Assembly: GCA_001701075.1 (NCBI GenBank)
Contig: DAAK01000149.1
Coordinates: forward strand, 2,942 to 22,638
Length of the DNA stretch: 19,697 bases
Origin: Bacteroidales bacterium GP3
Lineage (GTDB): Bacteria; Bacteroidota; Bacteroidia; Bacteroidales; Muribaculaceae
Direction of reading: 5' to 3'
This document shows positions 7,749-16,202 of the stretch, in pieces. Position 1 is the first letter of the stretch. Every line of letters starts with the position of its first letter. The position numbers and the translations under genes were made by a program. Below the pieces are notes generated by a model that ran no database searches, had not been told where the DNA came from, and saw nothing but the letters and a program-made list of their open reading frames with translations.

Positions 7749-10688
7749 TTACTTCACCAAGAATTGTAGACTCTGAAGGTCGCGGTCGCGCGACGATGTG
7801 CCATAGAGTATTTCGTATCTTCCAGGGCGTGTGGAAAGTTCATCTATTGAGGGATCATAGTATTCAAAAGCTTCTCCGTCAAGAATGATTTCAGCTTTTG
7901 CGGTTTCTCCAGGTTTAAGATTTAGTTTTTGAAATCCTTTCAATGATTTTATCGGAGCCTCGGGATAGTCAAGTGCCTTGACATAAACTTGAATTGTTTC
8001 GCTACCCTCACGACTGCCGGTGTTTGTGACTGGCACTGTCAGTTTCACATTGCCGTCGCTGTCCATAGATTTTTTTGATAGTTTTCCTTTGCCAGTAGAA
8101 AAGTCGGTGTAAGAAAGACCTTCACCGAAAGCATACAAGGGATCTCCGTGGAAATATCGGTAAGTACGGTTGTCCATATTGTAGTCAAGGAAGTCAGGCA
8201 GATCATCGTTAGAGCGATAGAAGGTGACGGGGAGTTTGCCGCCAGGATTATAATCGCCGAAGATTACCTCTGCGAGAGCTTTAGAGCCTCCTTGTCCGGG
8301 ATACCACGCCTGGATAAGTGCATCATAATTGTCTTCGATGCTCCCGAATGCGATTGCAGAACCTGAGCAATTGACGAACACTACTGGTTTGCCGGTAGCG
8401 TGCATGGCCTTCACAAGTTGTTGCTGCACTTTAGGCAATTCGATATCGGCTTTGTCACCTCCTTCGCCTTCCATTCGTGCAGATATGCCTCCGATGATGA
8501 TTATAGCGTCCATATCTTTCATATCCTCTGCCAACGCATCAAACTCAAATGGCTTGCGCTCGCAGATATCACCGCGCAATAGGGCAAAATTGCCGTTGCC
8601 ATGCTTGTATTCTATCTCTACATCGTATGTTTCTCCTTCTTTTACTGGGAAAGACTTATATTCAGGCTTCCTTCCAAAACCGAAACCACCTCGGAGGTCG
8701 GCTGCCTTTGCTTCTTCAACGACATCTCCATTGACTTTCAAGATATATCCATTGTCGGTAGTGAGAGTATATTTCATATCACCAGTGAATGGAGCCTTGT
8801 AAGTGCCGGATATTCTTACTGATAGAGTGTCTTTGCTAATTCCTTCGGCAAAGCCCCACGCGCCGAAGGTGCTGAAGTTGATGTCATTGTGGTATTCCGT
8901 CTTATCCGGATCGCCAGTCAATGAATTATTATTGAAGAACTCTACTTTCATGCCTTTGCCATCATTGAAATCCCCTAAATGAGGTATAGTGGCATATTCA
9001 TCATTGAGTTCACAAGCTTTTTTATAGAAAATGTTGCTGTTAGGGACAGCTTTCCGTATTCCATCAAGAAGGGAAATAGTATGTTCCTTAGTCGGTGTGC
9101 CGCCATAATTACCATTTAGCAGTTCTGTGTCGTCAGCGTTAGGCCCTATTACAGCAATGTTTTTGAGTCTCTTTGAAAGAGGGAGAATGCCATTGTTTTT
9201 CAGAAGCACCATAGATTCTCTGGCGGCTTGTGTAGCCAGTTCATCATTTTTTTCGCTGCTGATTACTTCCGGACCAAGATTTGACCATGGAAGCATTTCA
9301 GCCGGGTCGAACATCCCGAGCTCAAATCGACCTTTCAGTGTCTTACGAAGGTGGTCGTCGAGGGTAGATTCTTGGATCAAGCCTTTATCCAAAGCTTCAG
9401 TGAGCACCATAAACACTTTGCCGCATTCAAGGTCTGTTCCATTAAGGACAGCATCTACAGAAGCAGAAAGAGGGTCTGGGTGAGTCTCATGTTGGCCTTT
9501 AGTATAGAAGTTGTTGATTGCGTCGCAATCAGTCAATACAATTGCGTCATATCCCCACTTACGGCGAAGGATATCTACTAAAAGGCGGTCGCTTGTGCAG
9601 CAAGGAACTCCTTCATATCGGTTGTAGGCACACATCACTTCCCTTACATTACCTTTCTTGACAAGTGCTTTGAAAGCAGGGAGATATGTTTCCCAAAGAT
9701 CGCGCATGGAAACTGATGCGTTATAAGTATGACGCAATGGTTCAGGTCCGCTATGAACTGCATAATGCTTAGCGCAGGCGTGAGTCTTGAAATACTTGTC
9801 GTCGTTTCCTTGCATACCCAATACTGTCTGCACTCCAAGCACAGAGTTGAGATAAGGGTCTTCTCCACATGTCTCTTGACCACGTCCCCAACGAGGGTCG
9901 CGGAAAATATTGACATTTGGACACCAGAAGGTCAGTTCGGGATTTCCAGGATAGTAAACTACTCCCATTGGCACGTTGAATACGTTATGGTCCGAACGAT
10001 TCCAGTTTGCCCTGGCCTCATCAGAAACAGCAGAAAACACATCATAAACCAATTTGTCGTTGAAAGCGGATGCCATTCCTATTGGCTGAGGGAAAACTGT
10101 GTAACCATCCTGGCGCACTCCGTGGCATGCCTCACTCCACCAGTTGTAAGAAGGTATGCCGAGTCGATCCACAGAGACTGACTTATTCATCATAAGTCCG
10201 ACTTTTTCTTCCGGAGTAAGCAAGGAGATGAGGTTTTCTATTCTTTCTTCATTTGAGAGATTAGGATTCTGGAATGGATATTGCCATTTTGATGAAGGAG
10301 ACGCATTTTCATCAATTGTCGCTTCCATTGATAAGGAGCCAAGAGTAGCTCCGTCAGTATCCAGAATCTCTACGCTTCGATAGGTCTTGCCAACTGAATT
10401 TGAGGGCGCGAATGCTACTAAGACATTGGCTTGCTCACCGGGCGCAACAGATGCAGTAGGATAAAATGCCCGGATGCAGTCGCAGCTTGGCAGTGAGCTT
10501 CCGATATTAACTGGCTTATCAGAAGTATTCTTCATTACAAAGGTGTGGCTTACCGTACCTTGTTTGGGATTGACAGTCCCCATATCCCATTCATAAGTAT
10601 CAAAAGTCACAGGACTCTTCACAGTCTTTGCCTGTAAGGGAGATGCTAAAAGCAACATCCCTATTGCAGCAATGCGGATTATCTTCAT
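7749..10688 (-). CDS. Secreted glycoside hydrolase family 3 enzyme with N-terminal DUF1573 and PA14 insertion
   Basis: A 979-residue exported beta-glycosidase (beta-glucosidase or beta-xylosidase type). Residues 1-20 are a signal peptide ending LQA. Residues about 28-125 match DUF1573, an Ig-like domain with the paired cysteines C69 and C71 in SCDC. GH3 begins near 145 with NWWSEACHGV (182-191). The nucleophile is D387 in VLTDCDAI. The second GH3 domain contains a PA14-type insertion at about 575-705. The acid/base is probably E740 or E742 in ARMEGEGGDK. A fibronectin-III-like domain closes the protein after about 875. GH3 enzymes with PA14 are common in Bacteroidota; the DUF1573 fusion in front is less usual. 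The gene lies 66 nt after the GNAT gene and 10 nt before the helicase gene, with no promoter recognised between, so it is probably co-transcribed. Confidence 0.92.
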   Translation of the reverse strand: MKIIRIAAIGMLLLASPLQAKTVKSPVTFDTYEWDMGTVNPKQGTVSHTFVMKNTSDKPVNIGSSLPSCDCIRAFYPTASVAPGEQANVLVAFAPSNSVGKTYRSVEILDTDGATLGSLSMEATIDENASPSSKWQYPFQNPNLSNEERIENLISLLTPEEKVGLMMNKSVSVDRLGIPSYNWWSEACHGVRQDGYTVFPQPIGMASAFNDKLVYDVFSAVSDEARANWNRSDHNVFNVPMGVVYYPGNPELTFWCPNVNIFRDPRWGRGQETCGEDPYLNSVLGVQTVLGMQGNDDKYFKTHACAKHYAVHSGPEPLRHTYNASVSMRDLWETYLPAFKALVKKGNVREVMCAYNRYEGVPCCTSDRLLVDILRRKWGYDAIVLTDCDAINNFYTKGQHETHPDPLSASVDAVLNGTDLECGKVFMVLTEALDKGLIQESTLDDHLRKTLKGRFELGMFDPAEMLPWSNLGPEVISSEKNDELATQAARESMVLLKNNGILPLSKRLKNIAVIGPNADDTELLNGNYGGTPTKEHTISLLDGIRKAVPNSNIFYKKACELNDEYATIPHLGDFNDGKGMKVEFFNNNSLTGDPDKTEYHNDINFSTFGAWGFAEGISKDTLSVRISGTYKAPFTGDMKYTLTTDNGYILKVNGDVVEEAKAADLRGGFGFGRKPEYKSFPVKEGETYDVEIEYKHGNGNFALLRGDICERKPFEFDALAEDMKDMDAIIIIGGISARMEGEGGDKADIELPKVQQQLVKAMHATGKPVVFVNCSGSAIAFGSIEDNYDALIQAWYPGQGGSKALAEVIFGDYNPGGKLPVTFYRSNDDLPDFLDYNMDNRTYRYFHGDPLYAFGEGLSYTDFSTGKGKLSKKSMDSDGNVKLTVPVTNTGSREGSETIQVYVKALDYPEAPIKSLKGFQKLNLKPGETAKAEIILDGEAFEYYDPSIDELSTRPGRYEILYGTSSRDRDLQSLQFLVK

Positions 10689-10714
10689 AATAGTGCGTTT
10701 TGTGTTTTTATGGT

Positions 10715-10756
10715 TAGATTTAATCTTTGGTTCTTGACTCTTGGTTCTTGACTCTT
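10715..10756 (-). repeat. Heptad tandem repeat at the 3' end of the GNAT gene
   Basis: On the minus strand six consecutive 7-mers read AAGAGTC, AAGAACC, AAGAGTC, AAGAACC, AAAGATT, AAATCTA. The first four form an exact 14-bp duplication. The first AA is the last two bases of the GNAT stop codon TAA. The array fills most of the space before the GH3 gene. It includes a short palindrome AGATTTAATCT (10716-10726). Confidence 0.85.
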
Positions 10757-11225
10757 ATAATATGGTTTCCATTACAGTTTTCATCGGCTTAAGTCCCATG
10801 GCCTCATAAAACTTATGTGCCCCTGGATTGCAGCTCCATACATTTAAAGTGACATTGTAGAAACCATTCTCCTTTGCATACTTCTTCACATATTCAAAAA
10901 GCCTCTGGCCTACCCGCTGTCCACGACGGTGTTCATCTACGCATAGATCATCGATATATAGAGTTTTGATAGGACGAAGATTGACATATCCCGTATGGTC
11001 TTCAACTATACAGAAGCAATATCCTTCAAGTTCACCTTCATCATCTATGCCAACAAAAACAGGAGTCAGAGGATTCTGTATAATCTTGTAAAGGCCATCT
11101 GCATCATACTTGGTGAGACCCTTTATAAAAATATCAGGTCTTCCATCAGCATGAATATCATTGACTTGCCTAAGTAATCCCATTATTCCGTTGATATCCC
11201 TTTTCTCTGCTCTTCTAATTTCCAT
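10755..11225 (-). CDS. GNAT-family N-acetyltransferase
   Basis: A 156-residue acetyl-CoA-dependent acetyltransferase of normal length for the family. It opens with the typical IRRAEKRDI strand and helix. Motif A has the strand TLYIDDLCVDEHRRGQRVG, in which R-R-G-Q-R-V-G is the pyrophosphate-binding loop. The NPGAHKFYEAMGL segment near the end is the motif-B helix that holds coenzyme A. The substrate (protein N-terminus, amino acid or antibiotic) cannot be told; the shape is closest to RimI-like and general GNAT proteins. The start lies 5 nt after the stop of the tricorn-like peptidase, so the two are translationally close and co-transcribed. The stop codon is the first element of a heptad repeat. 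Confidence 0.9.
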   Translation of the reverse strand: MEIRRAEKRDINGIMGLLRQVNDIHADGRPDIFIKGLTKYDADGLYKIIQNPLTPVFVGIDDEGELEGYCFCIVEDHTGYVNLRPIKTLYIDDLCVDEHRRGQRVGQRLFEYVKKYAKENGFYNVTLNVWSCNPGAHKFYEAMGLKPMKTVMETIL

Positions 11226-11230
11226 AAACT

Positions 11231-14200
11231 TTACTTTTTATCAAGATCTTTAAGAAGAGTATAGACAGCCGTCTCAAGCTGCCGGTCACGGCCATTGGCA
11301 ATGTCTTCAGGAGTATTTGCAACCTTTACATCTGGCTCGAGTTGGGTATTTTCCAATACCGTGCCATCTTCAGTGCGGAATGCAACGACCGGCACACCAA
11401 AAACATAATCAGGGTTCTGCATTGTTATCCAATTTACACTCGACATAGTGCCTGGAACCGGCATGCCTACCAGTTTGCCAAGATTCTTATGCTTATAAAC
11501 CCAAGGAGTTCCGTGTGCATTGGAATAGTTAGCCTCACAGATGAGCATTATACTCGGTTTATTCCATCTGCGAGAGGGCATTTCAGAAGATTTATTTCCG
11601 TGAATCTCTTGCGTCAGGTATTTTTCACCGCTGAAAAGCACCTCAATGTCCTCATGAAGGCGACCTCCACCATTCCATCGAGTATCTATCACTATACCAT
11701 CACGATCAACAAATTCTCCGAGTAATTTGGCATAAACATTACGGAAAGAACCATCATCCATTGATCTGATATGCACATATCCGAGTCTTCCTCCGGAGAG
11801 ACTGTCAACCTCGTGTTCACGAGCCTTAACCCAGCGGTTGTATAGAAGATTATTCATGGCGGATGAGGATATGGGGAGAACAACTTCATCCCATTTTTCA
11901 CCAGTTGAAGGACGAGAGAATGAGACGAGGGTCTTCTTTCGGGCAATGTTGTTGAGAGATTTTGCCCAATCTGTATTTGCGTTGATTTGATCTCCGTTGA
12001 TAGCAGTGACAATATCGTTGGCCTTGACTTTTGATGTAGCTCTATCGAACGGACCACCAGATACAACTTCCTCAATTATCAAACCCTCTGAAGGCATTGT
12101 CAGATTGAAAATCAATCCTAATGATGCAGTCGGGTCGGCACCGCCTGGAGCATAATATCTGCCTCCTGAATGTGACACATTCAGTTCGCCGAGCAATTCA
12201 CTGAGTAATGCAGCGAAGTCATAACCATTATTGATGTGAGGTAGGAAACGGCGATAGTTTTCTACATAAAATTCCCAATCTATTGGCATCGTGGGAAGGT
12301 AGAAACGTTCGCGGGCCTCGTTCTCTACAAAGTCAAGCATCACTTCTCGTTCGGCTGCTTCGTCAATCTTCATCTTTGCCGAGATGGAAACGTTGCTGAC
12401 ACTCTTATCTTTTGGAGAAAACTTCTTTACGTTGTGTCCTATCAAGAAAATATTGCCATCTTTGTCAGCTACCATTCTTGAAGAATTGGCACTAAGTTTC
12501 TTTAAGAGCGATACATCACCCTTTCTGAGATCTTTTTCCCAAAGGTCATATCCATCTTCGAATTCAGATAGATAATAGAGCGTTTCTCCATCTTTCGAAA
12601 GAATGTAATCGCCAAGATTGGAGGAATTAGGAGTAAGTCGCACAATGCGATCGGCCAATCCTTCGCGATCAATCATAATATCCTTTGGTTTGTCGGCTTT
12701 GTTGTCATCATCTGTGGTGGATTTTTTCTTCTTGTTCTTCTTGGCTGAGTCTTTCTTTGAATCCCCTTCCTTCTCTGCATCTTTCTTTTGCTGTTTCTCA
12801 ACTTCTTTAAGAAGAGCGTAATCTTCTTCTGAAAGCCGGAACTTATCATAAGCCTCCTTATTCAGGAACACCATCATCACGTCCATCTCCGAACCCCAAG
12901 ATGCGTGATTTCTCATTCCATATCGTTCGGATGCGAAAATTAGAGCATTGCCATCATCGCTCCATCGGGGTTCTTGATCGAAATAACCTGTTTTTGTCAC
13001 AGGGATAAATTCGCCGGTTTGAGTGTCGATAATTGTAATGTCACCATAGGGTTCGTGCATCGGATTCATCACTTCTAAAGCCAGGAGTCGACTGTCAGGT
13101 GCCCAATACACGGGGAATCCACCTGTGCGATAATTGGAAATCGGACCTCCGTCAAGTGCTTTTACTGATTTGGAAGCAAGATCCATCACCATGAGTTTGT
13201 TGCGGTCTTGGACGAAAGCCATTTTCTTGCCATCGGGAGATATTTCCGGATATCCGCGTTCTATACCGTCATCAGGGAAAAGTGCCTCTTCCTCAACCAA
13301 GGTCGCATTTGAGAAATTAGGATCATCTTTCCTTGCAATTGACGCTTTGTAAATATTCGATTTGCCTGATCGCAATGAGCTATAATATAATGTGCGGCCA
13401 TCGCTACCCCAGGAGAGATCGCTTTCAATAGCTGGAGTATTGGTGATCTGTTTCACTGACGGGTATTCTGTAGAAGTCACGAATACTTCTCCTCTATATA
13501 TAAAAGCCACTTGGTTTCCATCCGGAGAAGGAAGAGCCTCATCGACAGATGACACAGATACGTTGACAGGTTCTGCGACAGAGTCGTTGGTCACAGTTAT
13601 TGGTAGGGGAGTTGGGTTCCCTCCTGGTGTCATGGTATATAATTCCCCATTGTAAGTGAAAGCCATCTTATCGTTTTGTGCTATGCTCAGGAATCTTACA
13701 GGATGATCCTTGAATTCAGATAAAGCCTTAGGAGTAGATTTTGGGGCATCAATAGGCATTGAATAGATATTGAATGATCGGCCATCTCTTTCACTGAGAA
13801 AATAAAGTGTACTGCTGTCGGAAGATGCGGCGGGAGATCTATCTTCGCCAGCGTGGTCAGTCAAATTTGTATGTTTACCTGTAGCGGGGTCATAAATCCA
13901 AATATCGCGGGTCACTGAAGATGTATGATGTTTGCGCCACTTGTCTTCCATCCCTTTCACATCCTCATAAAGGATTTTTCCATCAGGAAGTACAGATATG
14001 GATGTAGCTGGGGTAGGAAGAACCTGTCGAAGGCCGGATCCATCGGTTTTAATGGCATAAAGCTCTATAAGTCGGGAGGAAGGGAATGATGGGCTTATAG
14101 CCGGATCTTGAATAGCCGATGAGAAATAAATCTCTTTTCCATCAGCAGAGAAAGCTTCTGCCAATTCGGAGCCGGAGTTATATGTAAGTCTTTTTTCAGT

Positions 14201-14494
14201 TCCCCCGACAGAAGGCATTACATATAGGTCGATGCTTCCATTTCGGTCGCTTGAAAACGCTATCTGTTTTCCATCCGGACTCCATATAGGTGTTGATTCA
14301 TAGGATAGATTGAATGTAAGGCGGGTGGCGTCACCTCCATTAGATGGCACTGTGTATATATCACCCTTATAAGAGAAAGCTATTTTCTGACCATCTGGAG
14401 AAATTTTCACGTCGCGCACCCAAAGAGGATTGACGGAATAAGCTGCAAAAGCCGTCAGAGCAAGAGTAGCACCTAATAGCAAACGATGTTTCAT
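11231..14494 (-). CDS. Tricorn-like S41 family peptidase, exported
   Basis: A 1087-residue protease that would degrade peptides in the periplasm. Residues 1-20 are a signal peptide. Residues about 21-560 carry TolB/WD-like propeller repeats (several copies of ISPDGQKIAF and WSPDGKQIAFSSDRNG), as in tricorn protease. A very charged Lys/Asp/Glu linker spans about 560-605. A PDZ domain lies at about 790-880. Catalytic residues fit the tricorn tetrad: S774-H775 in NVSHSG, nucleophile S991 in ANYSNAHG, and E1048 in VLENTQLEPD. The spacing from S991 to E1048 (57) is nearly that of tricorn S965 to E1023 (58). It is the first gene of the minus-strand operon and has its own promoter about 50 nt upstream. 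No Shine-Dalgarno sequence precedes the ATG. Confidence 0.93.
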   Translation of the reverse strand: MKHRLLLGATLALTAFAAYSVNPLWVRDVKISPDGQKIAFSYKGDIYTVPSNGGDATRLTFNLSYESTPIWSPDGKQIAFSSDRNGSIDLYVMPSVGGTEKRLTYNSGSELAEAFSADGKEIYFSSAIQDPAISPSFPSSRLIELYAIKTDGSGLRQVLPTPATSISVLPDGKILYEDVKGMEDKWRKHHTSSVTRDIWIYDPATGKHTNLTDHAGEDRSPAASSDSSTLYFLSERDGRSFNIYSMPIDAPKSTPKALSEFKDHPVRFLSIAQNDKMAFTYNGELYTMTPGGNPTPLPITVTNDSVAEPVNVSVSSVDEALPSPDGNQVAFIYRGEVFVTSTEYPSVKQITNTPAIESDLSWGSDGRTLYYSSLRSGKSNIYKASIARKDDPNFSNATLVEEEALFPDDGIERGYPEISPDGKKMAFVQDRNKLMVMDLASKSVKALDGGPISNYRTGGFPVYWAPDSRLLALEVMNPMHEPYGDITIIDTQTGEFIPVTKTGYFDQEPRWSDDGNALIFASERYGMRNHASWGSEMDVMMVFLNKEAYDKFRLSEEDYALLKEVEKQQKKDAEKEGDSKKDSAKKNKKKKSTTDDDNKADKPKDIMIDREGLADRIVRLTPNSSNLGDYILSKDGETLYYLSEFEDGYDLWEKDLRKGDVSLLKKLSANSSRMVADKDGNIFLIGHNVKKFSPKDKSVSNVSISAKMKIDEAAEREVMLDFVENEARERFYLPTMPIDWEFYVENYRRFLPHINNGYDFAALLSELLGELNVSHSGGRYYAPGGADPTASLGLIFNLTMPSEGLIIEEVVSGGPFDRATSKVKANDIVTAINGDQINANTDWAKSLNNIARKKTLVSFSRPSTGEKWDEVVLPISSSAMNNLLYNRWVKAREHEVDSLSGGRLGYVHIRSMDDGSFRNVYAKLLGEFVDRDGIVIDTRWNGGGRLHEDIEVLFSGEKYLTQEIHGNKSSEMPSRRWNKPSIMLICEANYSNAHGTPWVYKHKNLGKLVGMPVPGTMSSVNWITMQNPDYVFGVPVVAFRTEDGTVLENTQLEPDVKVANTPEDIANGRDRQLETAVYTLLKDLDKK

Positions 14495-14540
14495 TGTATA
14501 AAATCTATCTGGGTTTATTAGCTAATTATGTTACAGTCTA

Positions 14541-14572
14541 CAAAGATAGCAAATAAACCCGAAAAAATCAAA
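14541..14572 (-). promoter_or_regulatory. Promoter of the peptidase-GNAT-GH3-helicase operon
   Basis: On the minus strand TTTG (14572-14569) is followed after exactly 20 nt by TATCTTTG (14548-14541), matching the Bacteroidota -33/-7 consensus. The start site would be near 14533-14537, about 40 nt before the ATG at 14494. It lies between the Vsr heptad repeat and the peptidase gene. Confidence 0.8.
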
Positions 14573-14587
14573 TCTCATTTCCAAATT

Positions 14588-14636
14588 AATCGTCAGTTGT
14601 TGATCGTTAATCGGTTACAGTTGGTCGTTAATCGTT
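14588..14636 (-). repeat. Heptad tandem repeat at the 3' end of the Vsr gene
   Basis: On the minus strand seven consecutive 7-mers read AACGATT, AACGACC, AACTGTA, ACCGATT, AACGATC, AACAACT, GACGATT. The first overlaps the last two codons of the Vsr-type gene, and its stop TAA spans the boundary of units one and two. The array is imperfect, with a 21-nt higher-order period in which AACGATT-like and AACGA(C/T)C units recur. It ends 15 nt before the -33 element of the next promoter. Confidence 0.8.
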
Positions 14637-15152
14637 GATGTCCGGTTCTGCGGCGATGTTGAAATCATCAGGATAATCATCATAATATAGAGTCTTATTT
14701 TTCCGAATACGTTTGGGTTTGGTGAGATTTTGCCGAGATGTAATTTCTTCGTATATCCTTTCCAGAGTCTCCTCACGTTTTGATTTCGTTTTTATTTCAC
14801 ATTCCCATATTCTTATCACCTTCCAACCGGCAAGCTCAAGATCCACGTTATTGACATAATCGCGAGCTAAATTGCGGGAGATTTTTGTCTTCCAGAAATC
14901 TACATTAGTAGAAGGAAGTTTGTAGTATTTGCATCCTTTATGACCATGCCAGAAACAACCGTCAATGAAAATCACTACACCATATTTCTTAAGGACTATA
15001 TCCGGTGATCCAGGCAGTTTTTTGTCGTTTACTCTGTAGCGCAAGCCACGGGAGAAAAGATACTTCCTGACCATAATTTCAGGCTTTGTGTCTTTTCCCT
15101 TAATCGCAGCCATACACCGGTGCCGCTGCTCAGGAGTCATCTTATCAGTCAT
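14628..15152 (-). CDS. vsr: Vsr-type DNA mismatch (very short patch repair) endonuclease
   Basis: A 174-residue nuclease of the Vsr family, whose known members nick DNA at T:G mismatches arising from deaminated 5-methylcytosine. It aligns closely with E. coli Vsr at the N-terminus (MTPEQRHRCMAAIKGKDT). D51 in LPGSPDIV is the catalytic metal ligand. H69 in DGCFWHGH is conserved, while position 64 is Asp where E. coli has His. C66, H71, C74 and C118 are placed to bind structural zinc. Residues after about 135 form a basic then acidic tail (PKRIRKNK, then PDDFN) not found in the short family members. No cytosine methyltransferase lies in the window, so the gene is solitary here. It has its own promoter at 15189-15220. 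A standalone defence or restriction role is possible but not shown. Confidence 0.93.
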   Translation of the reverse strand: MTDKMTPEQRHRCMAAIKGKDTKPEIMVRKYLFSRGLRYRVNDKKLPGSPDIVLKKYGVVIFIDGCFWHGHKGCKYYKLPSTNVDFWKTKISRNLARDYVNNVDLELAGWKVIRIWECEIKTKSKREETLERIYEEITSRQNLTKPKRIRKNKTLYYDDYPDDFNIAAEPDIND

Positions 15153-15188
15153 AAATGTTGAATTATTATCTAATCATTTATTCATTTG

Positions 15189-15220
15189 CAAAGATAATTT
15201 AAATATTTTGAATTGGCAAA
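15189..15220 (-). promoter_or_regulatory. Promoter of the Vsr-type gene
   Basis: On the minus strand TTTG (15220-15217) is followed after 20 nt by TATCTTTG (15196-15189). The -7 box is identical to that of the downstream peptidase operon. The leader would be about 30 nt and lacks a Shine-Dalgarno sequence. Confidence 0.8.
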
Positions 15221-15331
15221 AACATGTTGCATAACATATGAAATTTCGCAACCAAAGAAACTCTCATTCGTTGCATTTACAAAGAGGTTTTTCACTCTTC
15301 AACTCCAATGTGAATGAATACCTTCCTATCC

Positions 15332-15343
15332 TATCTTAAGATA
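15332..15343. promoter_or_regulatory. Perfect 12-bp palindrome upstream of the acid phosphatase gene
   Basis: TATCTTAAGATA is a perfect palindrome lying 28 nt before the phosphatase ATG, in the divergent region between the Vsr-type gene and the phosphatase. No TTTG/TAnnTTTG promoter was found for the phosphatase, so this could be part of a regulated promoter or an operator. A palindrome this short can arise by chance in AT-rich DNA. Confidence 0.25.
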
Positions 15344-15371
15344 TCGAAATTACTTAAAATATAACATTATT

Positions 15372-16202
15372 ATGAAGGACACACGTTTTACTACATTACG
15401 AGCCACTGCATGTATGCTTTTTGTGGCTTTTGCAAGTTCTTTTGCTTTTTCTCAGACAGAAGAACCATCTAAAACAATTAAGGATCACCGTACCAATCCT
15501 GAAGTTTTCTTCCTTCAAGAAGGTGACGTGCCAAACAGCTTTTTGATCCTGCCTCCTCCACCAGATGGAGCTTCAATTACATTCCTCAACGACCAGGCTC
15601 GCTACAATTGGGGTAAGACTATGCGAAATACACCGCGTGGCGAACAGGCAGTTTGTGATGCCCGCATAGGAGGCAATGGGGTTCCCGAAGCATTCTCTGA
15701 AGCGTTCGGAATCGAGATAAATGAAGATACTCCTGAGATACTTAAACTTGTGGTTGGAATGAGGGAAGATGCCGGTGATCTTGGAACTCGTGAGGCTAAG
15801 AATTACTATAACCGCACACGTCCTTTCTGCTTCTATGATGAGGAAACCTGCAATCCTGAGCAACAGGAAGAACTTTCCACCAATGGTTCGTATCCATCAG
15901 GACATACATCTATCGGTTGGGCAACTGCCCTTGTACTTGCTGAGATAAATCCGGAGCGACAAAATGAAATCCTCAAGCGCGGCTATGACATGGGTGAAAG
16001 CCGTGTGATATGCGGCTATCACTTCCAGAGCGATGTTGATGCAGGTCGCCTTACGGGAGCTATGACAGTGGCTCGATTGCATGCGGATCCAGCCTTCCAG
16101 GCTCAACTTGAGAAAGCTAAAAAAGAATTCAAGAAACAGAAAAAAGCAGGCAAGGTGGCCAAAGGCACACCAGTTCCAACTCCTACAACAACTTCTAATT
16201 GA
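15372..16202 (+). CDS. Secreted class A (PhoN/PAP2-type) acid phosphatase
   Basis: A 276-residue periplasmic non-specific phosphomonoesterase. Residues 1-27 are a signal peptide ending SFAFS. The three PAP2 motifs are present in order: KxxxxxxRP (K143 to R150-P151), PSGH (175-178, inside NGSYPSGHTS), and SRxxxxxHxxxD (S210, R211, H217, D221). H217 would be the phosphohistidine nucleophile. The last 35 residues are a lysine- and alanine-rich tail ending in PVPTPTTT, which is outside the fold. No recognisable housekeeping promoter was found upstream, so expression may need an activator. The gene is followed 61 nt later by a phosphate-porin-like gene in the same direction, which suggests a pair that frees and imports phosphate. 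The stop codon lies in the first unit of a heptad repeat. Confidence 0.92.
   Translation: MKDTRFTTLRATACMLFVAFASSFAFSQTEEPSKTIKDHRTNPEVFFLQEGDVPNSFLILPPPPDGASITFLNDQARYNWGKTMRNTPRGEQAVCDARIGGNGVPEAFSEAFGIEINEDTPEILKLVVGMREDAGDLGTREAKNYYNRTRPFCFYDEETCNPEQQEELSTNGSYPSGHTSIGWATALVLAEINPERQNEILKRGYDMGESRVICGYHFQSDVDAGRLTGAMTVARLHADPAFQAQLEKAKKEFKKQKKAGKVAKGTPVPTPTTTSN

Noticed and set aside
8329..8802. Plus-strand open frame of 157 codons within the GH3 region
   Set aside because: It is antisense to a gene with intact GH3 motifs; the Ser/Pro-rich product is typical of antisense shadow frames.
14628..15152. A complete type II restriction-modification locus around vsr
   Set aside because: No methyltransferase or restriction endonuclease gene adjoins it; the neighbours are a peptidase and an acid phosphatase.
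15224..15237. Inverted repeat ATGTT-GCAT-AACAT between the divergent Vsr and phosphatase genes
   Set aside because: Arms of only 5 bp in AT-rich DNA; too weak to call an operator.
15238..15339. 33-codon open frame before the acid phosphatase gene
   Set aside because: No ribosome-binding site, no promoter and no recognisable sequence; expected by chance in a 219-nt gap.
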